Source of the DNA: Thermoguttaceae bacterium
Lineage (GTDB): Bacteria > Planctomycetota > Planctomycetia > Pirellulales > Thermoguttaceae
Reading direction: 5' to 3'
Length of the DNA: 64,000 nt
NCBI GenBank assembly: GCA_017939795.1
Contig: JAGBAA010000141.1
Span: 1-64,000, forward strand
Under the pieces are notes generated by a model. It was not told the origin of the DNA. It did not search any database and was given only the letters and a program-made list of their open reading frames with translations. A program made the translations under genes and the position numbers. How positions within the stretch are numbered: the first letter of the stretch is position 1; every line of letters starts with the position of its first letter. Shown here in pieces: positions 41,312-51,231 of the stretch.

Positions 41312-42610
41312 CTATGCTTCCTGCGCCAGTTCGGCAAACGCTTTGCCTGCTGCGTCGATCGTGTAGGCGATCTCTTCTTCCGTATGGGCTGCAGAGAGGA
41401 ACATTGCCTCGAACTGACTGCACGGGAAGTAGATGCCTTGATGGATCATTTTCCAGAAATACTTCGCGAACGCCTGTGTGTCGGATCTGGCGGCAGAATC
41501 CCAATCAGTGACCGGCCCGTTCTGGAAGAAGAACGTGAGCATCGCGCCGACGCGGTTGGAACAGAGCGGGATACCGTGTTTTTTCGCGGCCGCAAGAATG
41601 CCGTTTTCAAGCTGGCTGCTGATTTTTTCAAGGTGATCGTAAGGATCTTCCTCACGGAGCGTTTCGAGTGTCGCGATCCCGGCCGTCATCGCAAGCGGAT
41701 TGCCGCTGAGAGTTCCCGCCTGGTAGACTTTTCCGGCCGGCAGGACATTCTGCATGATCTCCTTCCGTCCGCCGTACGCACCGACGGGAAGTCCGCCGCC
41801 GATGATCTTTCCAAAGGTCGTGAGGTCCGGGCTGAGGCCAAGGAGCGACTGGGCACCGGCATAAGCGACACGGAAGCCCGTCATGACTTCGTCGCAGATC
41901 AGGAGCGTTCCGTACTCCTCTCGGACGCGCATCAAAGCTTCGCAGAATTCTTTGGTCATGCGCACGCATCCCATGTTTCCGACGACGGGTTCAAAAATGA
42001 CGCACGCGATCTCGGAACCGCAGCGGGAAAACATTTCAAGGAGTCCGTCCGCGTCATTGTACTTCAGGACGATCGTGTCGCGGGAAGTTCCTTCCGTGAC
42101 TCCGGGGGAATTGGGAACACTGAAAGTTGCGGCTGCCGAGCCTGCGGCAACAAGGAGCGAGTCGGCGTGGCCGTGGTAGTTGCCGGCAAATTTCACGATC
42201 TTATCGCGTCCCGTGGCACCGCGTGCGAGGCGGATGGCACTCATGGTCGCTTCGGTTCCCGAGTTGACGAAACGGACCATTTCGACGGATCCCACCGCGT
42301 CGATGACCAGACGGGCGAGACGGGATTCCAGAACGGTCGGCGCTCCGAAACTCGTTCCGGTATGGAGGACCTCCTCAAGTGCAGCGAGAACTTTCGGATG
42401 ACCGTGGCCGAGGATCATGGGGCCCCAGGAGCCGACGTAATCGATGTAGCGGTTCCCGTCAACGTCGGTGAGGTGTGCACCTTCCGCGCTCTCAATGAAG
42501 ATGGGGTTTCCGCCGACTGCGCCGAATGCGCGTGCGGGACTGTTTACGCCGCCGGGAAGGAGTTCAACGGCTTCGGAAAATGCTTTTCGGCTTTCTGTAA
42601 GGTTCAGCAT
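41312..42610 (-). CDS. hemL: Glutamate-1-semialdehyde 2,1-aminomutase
   Basis: Predicted 432-residue cytoplasmic PLP enzyme converting glutamate-1-semialdehyde to 5-aminolevulinate for haem and other tetrapyrroles. Hallmarks: LLPGGVNSPARAFGAVGG near the N-terminus, RFVNSGTEATMSAIRLAR (PLP phosphate site), NYHGHAD, ICDEVMTGFRV, and the PLP lysine in TFGKIIGGGLPVGAYGG. Length is as expected (about 430). No Shine-Dalgarno precedes the ATG at 42610. hemA (glutamyl-tRNA reductase) is not in the window; tRNA-Glu, the pathway's first carrier, is present at 130-202 but far away. It is a single gene with its own terminator. Confidence 0.97.
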   Translation of the reverse strand: MLNLTESRKAFSEAVELLPGGVNSPARAFGAVGGNPIFIESAEGAHLTDVDGNRYIDYVGSWGPMILGHGHPKVLAALEEVLHTGTSFGAPTVLESRLARLVIDAVGSVEMVRFVNSGTEATMSAIRLARGATGRDKIVKFAGNYHGHADSLLVAAGSAAATFSVPNSPGVTEGTSRDTIVLKYNDADGLLEMFSRCGSEIACVIFEPVVGNMGCVRMTKEFCEALMRVREEYGTLLICDEVMTGFRVAYAGAQSLLGLSPDLTTFGKIIGGGLPVGAYGGRKEIMQNVLPAGKVYQAGTLSGNPLAMTAGIATLETLREEDPYDHLEKISSQLENGILAAAKKHGIPLCSNRVGAMLTFFFQNGPVTDWDSAARSDTQAFAKYFWKMIHQGIYFPCSQFEAMFLSAAHTEEEIAYTIDAAGKAFAELAQEA

Positions 42611-42714
42611 GATGTTTTTTAGTGAAATGAATGGTGGAACGGAATGTTTGGGAAAACGAAAATGAGGAGGGATCCCAGGGAAACGCCCTCTCCCGGAGTA
42701 TGTTTTCCGGAATG

Positions 42715-42761
42715 AAAATAAAATTCAGGCCCACGTTTCATTTTTGAAAATCGTGAGCCTG
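42715..42761 (-). terminator. Intrinsic terminator of the DUF1573 gene
   Basis: On the minus strand CAGGCTCACG (42752-42761) pairs with CGTGGGCCTG (42726-42735), followed by AATTTTATTTT. Confidence 0.88.
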
Positions 42762-42771
42762 AAGAAAGGTT

Positions 42772-45237
42772 TCAGATCTTGCGTTTCAGGAGATTTCGTC
42801 CGATCGGCTGAACGCTTTCGTTCGGTCGGACTTCTGAAGTCTCCGAGACACTGGGGCCGGATGCAGGATCCTGGGATCCCGGGTCTGCAAAAAGTGCACT
42901 CAGGTCATCCGGTTCATCCACGGTTTGGGGGGCTGCGTCTTTGGTTTCGTCCGCATCCTCTGCCGGAACTTCTTCGTTTGCCGGTGCTTTTACTTCATCG
43001 GCGGGAGCTTTGACTTTCTTGATTTCCGGGATCTCGTTTTCCGCATTTTCGTTTTCTGCGGGTCCTTCGTCCGGAAGTTCATCCAGTCCATCCAGCGGTG
43101 CCGGATCGTCGAGTTTCTCATTCACTTCTTTGGAGGAAGCGTCATCCAGGATCGCCGGGAGTTCTTCTTCGTTTGCTGCAGGAGCGTCCGATTCCGGGAG
43201 TTCTGCATCCAGAGGAAGTGCATCAGGCGTTTCCTCTTCTGCCTTCTCTTCTTCCCCGTCGTCAGAGAGGTCGATGCCAAGTCCGTCATCAAGTGTTTCT
43301 ACGGCAGCATCTGCTTCCGGTCCTTCTTTCTTCTCTGCCGGAGCGGCGTCGTTTTCCGGAAGAACATCGTCTGCTGGAAGAATTTCATCCGTTTCTTCCG
43401 CTTTTGGCGTTTCTTCCGCTTTTGGCGTTTCTTCCGCTTTTGGCGTTTCTTCCGCTTTTGGCGTTTCTTCCGCTTTTGGCGTTTCTTCCGCGTCGTTTGG
43501 CGTTGATTCTTCGATCAGGTCGTCCAGACTGAGCGGCGCATTGCGTTTGGGAGCTTCGTCGGCAAGGCCCGGTTTCGACTTGAGGTTTAGCGCTTCAGGA
43601 AGTTCGCCGACTTTTTCTTCGTCCGTTTCTTTGGAGTCCGTTGGAGTTTCTGCATCATCTGCATCATCTGCATCATCTGCATCATCTGCATCATCTGCAT
43701 CATCTGCATCGTCGGCATTCTCTGTGTCCGCCTTTTCTGTACCTTCCGCCTCTTTGGTTTCCGGAACGATATCCTCATCTCCGAGATCCGGGAGATCCAG
43801 AAGTTCTACGCCGTCGGCCTCTTTTTCCTGTTTGGGAGCTTCCTTGTTTTCGTCCGTCAGCGAGGCGTCAAGCGCATCATCCAGACTGTCCGCGGCGGTC
43901 TCTTTTTCGTCCTTTGCTTCCGGAAGTTCTTCCTTTTGGGGGACTTCAGCATCGTTCCCGTCTGGAGTATCTTCCAGATCCAGAAGATCATCAAGTGCCG
44001 GCTCTTCAGGTTCCTTTTTCTGTGCATCGGCATCATTGGTCTCTTCCTCTTCGTTCGGTGCCGGCAGGGGAGCAAGACCCGGATTCGCATCAGTTTCCGG
44101 CAGAACGTCGTTTTCTGGTGCTGCGTCATTTTCCGGCGCAGCGTCATTTTCCGGTGCTGCGTCATTTTCCGGCGCAGCGTCATTTTCCGGCGTAGCGTCA
44201 TTTTCCGGCGCAGCGTCATTTTCCGGCGCAGTATCCATTTCCGGCGCAGGCTCTTCTTTCTGTGCAGGAATGACGCGGCCGCTGAACTGGACCTGTGTAC
44301 TCATTCCGCCCTCAAGGTCCGTAAAGACCGTGATCCCTCCGGTAAAATCGCCGACTTTTTTGCCATGGTAGGTAAGTTTGATCGGATGGATCTTGCGGGC
44401 GTCATGTTCGATGGACGCGGAAATATCGCGGCTTTCCGAGGTGATGTCGGTGATCTTGAATGGTTCTGCTCCCTGAATGACGACCGTTTTTTCGACGGAA
44501 CTGCCTTCCTCTACAATATTGAACGCCAGCGGAGAGGGACTCGCGCTGAGTGTCTGCTTCACGCGTCCCTGAACACGGACCGGTACTCGCTGGGAGCGCG
44601 GATCGTAGTCGTTCGTAATGACCTCGAGGATCTCGGAAAAAGGTCCCGGCGGGGCGTTTTCTTTCAGACGGACCACCATCGTGTAGGACGACGCATAGTT
44701 CGGATGCTTTTTCAGCTCGACACTCAGGAAATCGCATTCGCTCTGAACGTCGCGGATCTGCCAGCCCTGATTCACGCTGTTGATGTTCACTGGAACGGCA
44801 GGCCTCGTTTGGGGGTCTACTGAACCAAAATAGACGATCCCCGGATTCACAGAAACGTCGCTCCGAATGTAGACGTAGGAGTGAAGCTGCATTTCTGCCC
44901 GATACGGCCTGGCAAAACGCACGGTGATCGTTGCGTTTTTCGTGCCGGTAAAGTTCTGCGTATTGACGCTGATGTGGATCTTCCCTTTCTGCCCGGTCTT
45001 GATCGGACCACGGGGGCCGAAAGAAGGCGTCGTGCATTGGCAGGATGACGTTACGGACTCGATGACGACATCTTCGACGAAAATGTTCGTGAACTCAAAG
45101 TCGAATTCGGTTTTAGTCCCTTTGACGACTGTCCCGAAATTATGCGACGTGGTCTGAAACATATCGACCGGGAAATTGGTGCCTGCTCCGTGGAGCATCC
45201 CAAGCATCATCATCCAGGAAAATACTATCGCTTGCAT
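42772..45237 (-). CDS. Exported DUF1573 protein with long acidic repeat tail
   Basis: Predicted 821-residue secreted protein. A short signal (MQAIVFSWMMMLGMLHGAGT) precedes DUF1573-type Ig-like domains (about 25-325). The first opens with the conserved SHNFGTVVKGTKTEFDFEFTN and has the CQC pair typical of DUF1573 (SSCQCTTP). Residues about 330-815 are an Asp/Glu/Ala/Pro-rich, presumably disordered tail containing three different perfect or near-perfect microrepeats, then a basic end NLLKRKI. ATG 45237 is the first in-frame ATG; a TTG four codons earlier is ignored. It is divergent from the giant-protein operon. Function unknown; the acidic tail could bind cations or basic surfaces. Confidence 0.85.
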   Translation of the reverse strand: MQAIVFSWMMMLGMLHGAGTNFPVDMFQTTSHNFGTVVKGTKTEFDFEFTNIFVEDVVIESVTSSCQCTTPSFGPRGPIKTGQKGKIHISVNTQNFTGTKNATITVRFARPYRAEMQLHSYVYIRSDVSVNPGIVYFGSVDPQTRPAVPVNINSVNQGWQIRDVQSECDFLSVELKKHPNYASSYTMVVRLKENAPPGPFSEILEVITNDYDPRSQRVPVRVQGRVKQTLSASPSPLAFNIVEEGSSVEKTVVIQGAEPFKITDITSESRDISASIEHDARKIHPIKLTYHGKKVGDFTGGITVFTDLEGGMSTQVQFSGRVIPAQKEEPAPEMDTAPENDAAPENDATPENDAAPENDAAPENDAAPENDAAPENDVLPETDANPGLAPLPAPNEEEETNDADAQKKEPEEPALDDLLDLEDTPDGNDAEVPQKEELPEAKDEKETAADSLDDALDASLTDENKEAPKQEKEADGVELLDLPDLGDEDIVPETKEAEGTEKADTENADDADDADDADDADDADDADDAETPTDSKETDEEKVGELPEALNLKSKPGLADEAPKRNAPLSLDDLIEESTPNDAEETPKAEETPKAEETPKAEETPKAEETPKAEETDEILPADDVLPENDAAPAEKKEGPEADAAVETLDDGLGIDLSDDGEEEKAEEETPDALPLDAELPESDAPAANEEELPAILDDASSKEVNEKLDDPAPLDGLDELPDEGPAENENAENEIPEIKKVKAPADEVKAPANEEVPAEDADETKDAAPQTVDEPDDLSALFADPGSQDPASGPSVSETSEVRPNESVQPIGRNLLKRKI
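43391..43490 (-). repeat. 18-bp repeat encoding EETPKA
   Basis: Five consecutive identical or nearly identical 18-bp units inside the acidic tail of the DUF1573 gene. Confidence 0.9.
43650..43711 (-). repeat. 9-bp repeat encoding ADD
   Basis: Six to seven copies of a 9-bp unit (plus-strand TGCATCATC) in the DUF1573 tail, giving an Asp-Asp-Ala run. Confidence 0.92.
44109..44250 (-). repeat. 18-bp repeat encoding PENDAA
   Basis: Seven to eight 18-bp units with small substitutions in the DUF1573 gene, at the boundary between the Ig-like domains and the acidic tail. Confidence 0.9.
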
Positions 45238-45770
45238 TTTTCCATCCAATTTTCATTCAGGTAAAATTCGGATCGGCTCAGGATCCGGAGAATCAAATTT
45301 CTTTTGTCCGGCAGTAAATTCTGGAACCGTTTACGTACTCAGACTACTATTCATTTTTAAACTATCGACAAATACAAACAGAAAAATCATCAAAACCGGT
45401 TTAATTATTAAAATTTTGTCCAAAAGATAGAAAGTTTCCATCTTTCCCAATTCCCTTTTTTGTTAATTTGGGGTATAATAGAGTGAAAATAAAGAAACTG
45501 AATGTCTGTGCCGAGAAAATGAATACGCAGAAAAGTGAAGGTTTGTGTGTCCATTCGAACGGACGATTTTTGCCGGAGAGGTCTTTTCAAAACATTTTCT
45601 CCCCGCAGATATTCCATTCCGTTAAATTTTGCCGAAAACCGCGGGAAATTTGGCAGACAGTATTTTATTTAAGACGGATTTTTTATTCAGGTCGGATTTT
45701 TATTTGAGACGGAATTTTATTCGGGACGATAAAACTGGATTTTTTTGTTTTTCATGGCAGAGGTCATGTG
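45238..45770. other. Divergent regulatory region upstream of the giant-protein operon
   Basis: No gene is seen. A TATAAT at 45474-45479 on the plus strand is a possible -10 for the operon, but no convincing -35 lies 16-18 nt upstream. It would give a leader of nearly 290 nt. Three imperfect 17-18-bp direct repeats of the form GACGGATTTTTATTC lie at 45671-45726, just before the ribosome site. The region is otherwise AT-rich. Confidence 0.4.
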
Positions 45771-48700
45771 ATGGAACGGCAGGGGAACAGCACACTCGTT
45801 AATCAGATCCGTGAAACCGCAGAGGGGAGCGTCGGGGGAATGCTTTTCCTTGTGGGAGTTTTTTGTGTTTTTTTTCTTCTTTTCTTTTCTCCGGTTTCTG
45901 TAAATTCGCAGGAGACGGGATCCGTTTTGCAAAATGCGGGATCTTCAGCTCCTTCTTCTGTATTGCCGTCAAATGTTGGGGAGGGTGAAGGACAAAATGG
46001 GCCGACGGCGGGGCAGATTGAGAGGAGGCGGGACTCTGTCGGATCGGCTGCATTGGAGAGTTCCTCAACGGACCTTACGAATGTACTCGGAAATGTGTCA
46101 GGAAACGGGAGCGGAGCCGAAATCGGAAATGGATCTGTTGATCAGACGGAAAATGAGGCTCTGAATGAGGCGAATGGCCGTTCTTCTTCATTTTCAGAAA
46201 TACCGTCCAGTTCTCGGCGATTCTATCAGATGCTTCCTGAAGACGGACGTACCGCAGACCATTTTGCTGCCGGGGATCCGCAGGAAGGGCTTTCCCTGTA
46301 CCTTTTGAATCAGAAAGGCCGGCTGGTTGCCGTGCCGGGGATCTCTCTGGAATTCATGGATGAAATGCTTCGTTCCATCTCGGGAAATACTAAGCAGAAT
46401 GCCAAAGCACTTTTTCCGGATTTTATTTTTCATTCGGTTTTGGCCAATGGCGATGTTGAGAAAGATGCCGTACGGATGAAGGTGCGTTTTCAGATCGAGA
46501 CCTTCAAGGATGCGGCTGTTTCGGTGCCGCTGCGTTTTGATGAAGGGATCCTTCTGGGAGGTGCCGAGGAACTGAACCGGAAAGATGGAAATGTACTCTC
46601 TTCAGAACAGAAACCGGAGACCACCTCGAAACCGGATCCCACTGCGGAACCGGATCCCACCTCGAAACCGGATCCCACTGCGGAACCGGATCCCACCTCG
46701 AAACCGGATCCCACCTCGAAACCGGATCCCACTGCGGAACCGGATCCCACTGCGAAACCGGATCCCACTGCGAAACCGGATCCCACCTCGAAATCGGATC
46801 CCACCTTGAAACCGGAGACCACCTCGAAACCGGAGACCACCTCGAAACCGGAGACCACTGCGAAACCGGATTCCACTGCGAAACCGGTTTCCACTGCGAA
46901 ACCGGATTCCACTGCGAAACCGGATTCCACCTCGAAACCGGATCCCACTGCGAAACCGGATAGAAATCCCTCAACGGCGCAGAACGATACGGTACCGGAC
47001 GAGAATGGGGCAGGAAATGCAGAGACAGAACCAAAAGAGGCCTCTTCGGATTCTGTTTCGAAAATTTTGGATCCGGGATTTTATTCAACGGCGGCCGAGG
47101 AAATGCTTTCTCATGTCCCCGTGGCGCGTCAGTACCGTGGTCCTGGACATGCGTGGGTCGAATTTTCTCCCAGGACGGGATTTACGGCCTGGTTGATGGG
47201 AAAAGGGATCCATGAGATCGAGTTGACTTTTCTTGTGCCGTACACGCATTCGGTTTCCGGAGAGAATCAACTTCAGGTCCAGGTTCCTTATGCCACGATG
47301 TCGGAGCTGAAGATCGGGATCCCGCAGCGTGAAGAAGAATCGAAACGGCTCGTAGTCTCGATGACGGGGGGGACTGCCCTTCAGTCTCCGTATTTTGTTC
47401 CGGACGCCTCTTCGAGTGTACAGGCTCAGAGTTCAGAGTCCGCAGGAGAAGAGGGAATGAACGAAGCTGAAAGTTCGGTCCCAAAGAATCCGGAGGAGGG
47501 AAAATCTCTCGGAAAGACCTTCATTTCTGCGATCCGAATGGGCGGATCGTTTTGGATGTCGTGGAGTGTTTCTCCGATCGAAAAGGTAGAAACTCCGGAT
47601 ATTCTGGAGGCGGAAGGTCTGATCCTTGCGGTGATCAGCAAAGATGCGGTCACGTATGATGCGAGACTGAAGATCCTGCGCAAAAATGCAGACGTGAGTG
47701 CTTTTCGTGTTCGTCTGCCGAAAAATGCGGAACTGATCTCCCGAAATACTTCGGAGTATTCGATCGCTTACGTTCAGGAAAAAGGAAACCGGCATGGAAG
47801 ATCGGAAAAGTTCCATAAAGAGCCGCCAGTCAGTACGCAGGCACCTCTGGTCGAAGTGACGCTCAAAACGCGAAATACGGGGCATGTGCGGGTCGATATT
47901 CACGCGAAAGTGCCTCTTTCCGGTGAGAATGCGCTGACGGAATGGTTCGACATGGCGGGATTTGATGTTCCGGGAGCTGTCCGTCAGTGGGGACACTATG
48001 CCATCAAAACGACGTCAGGAAAGTACGCGAACTGGACACCGGGAGCTGGAATGCAGCGTCTTGAGGAACTTCCTGTTCCGCTGGAACTTTGGGAGCCTGT
48101 ACGCAATCTTGAGAGGGACAATGGGACTGCATGGAACCGGACGGGAACTTCAGGAGAAGTCTTTTCCATTTCCATGAGCAGTACGGAACGCATGGCAGAA
48201 GCGGAAAACGGTATCGATGACGGTGCGGAAGGATCTTCGGGACACCATTCGGAACGTTCGGTAAAAGAGACCGGGAATTCCAGTCTTCAGGATCAGGAGG
48301 CCGAAAAGAGGATCGGCACTTTGGAGGAACTTCTTGGGACGGCGTCTTCCAGCGATCCGGCAGACCATGCAGCAGATCCTCCTGAAGTCATTCCGTCCAG
48401 CAGTTCTGGCCGTCCGGTGAACAGTTCGTCCGGTGGGCTGGAGGTAAAGGAGAAAAGTGCGGTCGGAGGAACCGGAAATGGCGGAACTTCCAGCGTGACG
48501 CCATACATTCCGCGCAAAAATGGAAATACGTCGGAGGGGCCGGCGGACGTGAAGAACGGAAGAAATGCCGAGATGCTTTCCGATCCGAAGACCGGCTGGG
48601 AGGGAGAAGACGGTACCGGGGTCCTTTGGGACGGGGTTTTTGAGTACGATTCTCAGCCGACTCCGCTTTGGACGAGGATCGTGGAGCAGACGGTCCGCGT

Positions 48701-51191
48701 GAATATCGAGCCGAAGTATGTCGTCTCGGTGAGCCGAAACCGGCTGGTCCTTGAGGCTGTGTGGAACTGCACGATCCGCGGAGGAAAGATCTCCTGGATC
48801 GATGTGGACCTGAACGGGTGGAAATTTCTCTCCAGCGGTCCAGAAAATCTGGTCGCGTCCGATCGGGTCAATGATATTTCGCCAAAAGATCCTGGAGAAA
48901 CGCATATTTCGATCCCATTCAGTCAGCCGACTGGAAATCATCTGATGCTGACGTTTCGTGCGGAACGCCCGATTTCCGAAGAGGATGGGAGATTGGCGTT
49001 TCAACTGCCGCAGAAACTTGACGATGAAATGACTCAGGTCGTCTTTACGAGTACTCCGGCGGAATTGCGTATCCTTTCCGCATCCAATCTGGAACTGAAT
49101 CCCGTTTTGCGCGAATGTCGGCGTCTTGTGCGTCAGCCGCTTCCCCTTGCGGAAGTACGTCAGGCCGCCAGTGCTTCGTCGATCCTTCTTTACCGCAGCG
49201 AGGGGGGAGATTCTCTCTTCACGGCAGATTTTAAGGTCCATGAACGTCATGTTCAGGTCAAACAGCGTTCCCGTGTGGAAGTTTATGCGCAGCAGTATCG
49301 TGTCCATCAGACGTTTGATTATGCGGCGGCGTATGAAAGTCTGAGTCAACTGCGGTTTCTGGTTCCGGAAATGGATCTGGCAGGACTTTCTGTTCAGGTC
49401 TCTTCGAGTCCGTCAGCTGGTCAAACCGGCGGGGAAGGTCGGTATCTGGCGATGAAATCCGTTTTGCGGACCTCCGGCAATGGAACCGAAAATGCCGGAA
49501 AGAGCCTGGTTCCGTCGGCAGACAGCCTCGGACATTCTCTCAACGGGAACGGGGCGGCTAATGGGACCGGCAATGGGACCGGCAATGGGACCGGCAATGG
49601 GACGGCAAACGGAAACATAAGCGGGACTGTAAATGGTCAGAGGACCGGCTCCGGGGATGAAGGGGGCCAAGGGAAGTCGGTCTCGCGTACCGGATCAGAT
49701 GTTCCCGACGGCGGCAATTCCCCGATCCTGAAATTTGGGGGAAATTCGGTCCGGCATCAGTTCATGGAGATCGAGGCGGTCCTTCCAGAGAAGCGGATCG
49801 GGACTTTTACCGTCACGATTTCCTACGCACTCCCGATGCCGAAACTGAGTGCGGAAGAAAAACGTCTGGTAGAGATCCGTCTTGCGAGTTCAGAAGATGG
49901 AGCGACGGTCGAAAATATTTTGGAGCTTGCTTCCGAGAACGGAGTGGAGCTGATGTCGCCGTCGGAGCTGGATTTTGAGACCCCGTGGGAAGATATGGGG
50001 GCGTTTCTTGCTCAGGACCCTCTAAACCGCGAGCCGGAGTGGAGCGAGAGGCCCGGAAATCTCATGCCGGAATTTTTCTGCAGATCATTTTGTGCACAGA
50101 ATGATTTTCAGGTGAACGTGAAGCTGCGTCCGATCTCGACACAGAAAGTCACGGTAGTGGACCGGTGCTGGATCCAGACCTGGCTGACCAAAGAAGCGAG
50201 GCAGGATCGGGCTGTTTTCCTTTTCCCGCCGCTCCAGGAATCTGGAATCTCCGAACCGGGGCAGCGTGGAGCGTTCATTCCGCCGCGGACGCTTACGGTC
50301 CGGCTTCCGCATGATGTGCAGATGGAGAGTGTGCGTGTCTGGATCGACGGAAAACCTGCTGCTGGAAATCAGGTGAAGAAAATTCAGCCGGAGCAGCTGC
50401 AGATCACATTTTCTTCGCCAAATGTTTTTCAGGCACAGACTGTTGAGGTCTTCTGCCAGTATCCCGCCGGTAAAGGACTTGGGCATTTTTTGAATGCGGA
50501 GATCCCGTATGTTCAGGAAGCTGCGTGGGTGCGTGGACTTTTCTGGCAGCTGATCGTGCCGCAGGATGTTCATCTTCTGAAAGTGCCGTCGAATTTTACG
50601 ATGGAGTACCGCTGGGGATGGGGACATTGTTTCCTTGGCAGAATGCCGCTTTGGGAACAGGAAACGCTCGAAAAATGGTCAGGGGCTGTTCGCGGAACTC
50701 CGGCTCCGGCTCAAATGAATCGGTATGTTTTGTCGGGGATGGGCAATCTCCGCATGATGGATTCTGAGATTCCGCTCATTTTTGCAGATCGGACGGCCAT
50801 CGTCGGAGTTTTGGGCGTTTGCGTGCTGATTTTGGGATCCCTTTTCCTGGTTTTGAAACTTTACCGTTCCTTCCTTGCGCAATTCCTGTTCTGGGTCGTG
50901 CTTGGAAGTCTGGCGGTCCGGTTTCCTGACTATGCCGTACTTTGTGCGCAGGCGGGTGTTTTGGGGTTCCTCGCGATTTTTGTCTCCATGATGTGCGGTT
51001 TGAGAAAAAATCTCAGACACAAAATGAACGTGGATCTTCCGTCGGATGATCAGACGGTCCATCATGCTCCGGCGATCCAGACGATGGTCGCGCTCTCTGA
51101 GGATTCCCGTCACGCATTCAAGACCGTGACCTTTGAGCAAAATATGGGGATCTCGGACGCTAATTTTTCCACGGTCATCCGAAAAAACTGA
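45771..51191 (+). CDS. Giant secreted/membrane protein, first gene of the three-gene operon
   Basis: Predicted 1806-residue protein of unknown function. ATG 45771 follows AGAGGT; an overlapping GTG one codon earlier is possible. Order: export/anchor segment (about 24-46), Ser/Gly/Asn-rich linker, a beta-rich module (about 150-270, DAVRMKVRFQIETFKDAAVSVPLRFD), a 5-residue K-P-D-P-T type repeat (about 281-398), a second module (HAWVEFSPRTGFTAWLMGKGIHEIELTFLVPY), further beta-rich domains (for example EQTVRVNIEPKYVVSVSRNRLVLEA near 960), an Asn/Gly repeat (about 1260-1285), and near the C-terminus up to three hydrophobic helices (from about 1671) with a cytoplasmic tail. Genes two and three share this overall plan. 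No enzyme motif was recognised. Confidence 0.8.
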   Translation: MERQGNSTLVNQIRETAEGSVGGMLFLVGVFCVFFLLFFSPVSVNSQETGSVLQNAGSSAPSSVLPSNVGEGEGQNGPTAGQIERRRDSVGSAALESSSTDLTNVLGNVSGNGSGAEIGNGSVDQTENEALNEANGRSSSFSEIPSSSRRFYQMLPEDGRTADHFAAGDPQEGLSLYLLNQKGRLVAVPGISLEFMDEMLRSISGNTKQNAKALFPDFIFHSVLANGDVEKDAVRMKVRFQIETFKDAAVSVPLRFDEGILLGGAEELNRKDGNVLSSEQKPETTSKPDPTAEPDPTSKPDPTAEPDPTSKPDPTSKPDPTAEPDPTAKPDPTAKPDPTSKSDPTLKPETTSKPETTSKPETTAKPDSTAKPVSTAKPDSTAKPDSTSKPDPTAKPDRNPSTAQNDTVPDENGAGNAETEPKEASSDSVSKILDPGFYSTAAEEMLSHVPVARQYRGPGHAWVEFSPRTGFTAWLMGKGIHEIELTFLVPYTHSVSGENQLQVQVPYATMSELKIGIPQREEESKRLVVSMTGGTALQSPYFVPDASSSVQAQSSESAGEEGMNEAESSVPKNPEEGKSLGKTFISAIRMGGSFWMSWSVSPIEKVETPDILEAEGLILAVISKDAVTYDARLKILRKNADVSAFRVRLPKNAELISRNTSEYSIAYVQEKGNRHGRSEKFHKEPPVSTQAPLVEVTLKTRNTGHVRVDIHAKVPLSGENALTEWFDMAGFDVPGAVRQWGHYAIKTTSGKYANWTPGAGMQRLEELPVPLELWEPVRNLERDNGTAWNRTGTSGEVFSISMSSTERMAEAENGIDDGAEGSSGHHSERSVKETGNSSLQDQEAEKRIGTLEELLGTASSSDPADHAADPPEVIPSSSSGRPVNSSSGGLEVKEKSAVGGTGNGGTSSVTPYIPRKNGNTSEGPADVKNGRNAEMLSDPKTGWEGEDGTGVLWDGVFEYDSQPTPLWTRIVEQTVRVNIEPKYVVSVSRNRLVLEAVWNCTIRGGKISWIDVDLNGWKFLSSGPENLVASDRVNDISPKDPGETHISIPFSQPTGNHLMLTFRAERPISEEDGRLAFQLPQKLDDEMTQVVFTSTPAELRILSASNLELNPVLRECRRLVRQPLPLAEVRQAASASSILLYRSEGGDSLFTADFKVHERHVQVKQRSRVEVYAQQYRVHQTFDYAAAYESLSQLRFLVPEMDLAGLSVQVSSSPSAGQTGGEGRYLAMKSVLRTSGNGTENAGKSLVPSADSLGHSLNGNGAANGTGNGTGNGTGNGTANGNISGTVNGQRTGSGDEGGQGKSVSRTGSDVPDGGNSPILKFGGNSVRHQFMEIEAVLPEKRIGTFTVTISYALPMPKLSAEEKRLVEIRLASSEDGATVENILELASENGVELMSPSELDFETPWEDMGAFLAQDPLNREPEWSERPGNLMPEFFCRSFCAQNDFQVNVKLRPISTQKVTVVDRCWIQTWLTKEARQDRAVFLFPPLQESGISEPGQRGAFIPPRTLTVRLPHDVQMESVRVWIDGKPAAGNQVKKIQPEQLQITFSSPNVFQAQTVEVFCQYPAGKGLGHFLNAEIPYVQEAAWVRGLFWQLIVPQDVHLLKVPSNFTMEYRWGWGHCFLGRMPLWEQETLEKWSGAVRGTPAPAQMNRYVLSGMGNLRMMDSEIPLIFADRTAIVGVLGVCVLILGSLFLVLKLYRSFLAQFLFWVVLGSLAVRFPDYAVLCAQAGVLGFLAIFVSMMCGLRKNLRHKMNVDLPSDDQTVHHAPAIQTMVALSEDSRHAFKTVTFEQNMGISDANFSTVIRKN
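46612..46965 (+). repeat. 15-bp repeat encoding (K/E)PDPT(A/S)
   Basis: Over 20 tandem 15-bp units of the CCGGATCCCACTGCGAAA type, with GAGACC and GATTCC variants, give a Pro/Asp/Thr-rich stalk-like stretch in the first giant protein. Confidence 0.92.
49560..49602 (+). repeat. 12-bp repeat encoding NGTG
   Basis: Three perfect and one partial copy of AATGGGACCGGC within an Asn/Gly-rich linker of the first giant protein. Confidence 0.88.
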
Positions 51192-51231
51192 GTTCGCGGA
51201 AACGCGCGTTTGAGGACTGGAGAGTCTTTTC

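Noticed and set aside
42941-44371. A 476-codon Ser/Ala-rich frame opposite the DUF1573 gene
   Set aside because: It is the complement of the acidic microrepeats. The sense gene has a signal peptide and a recognisable DUF1573 domain.
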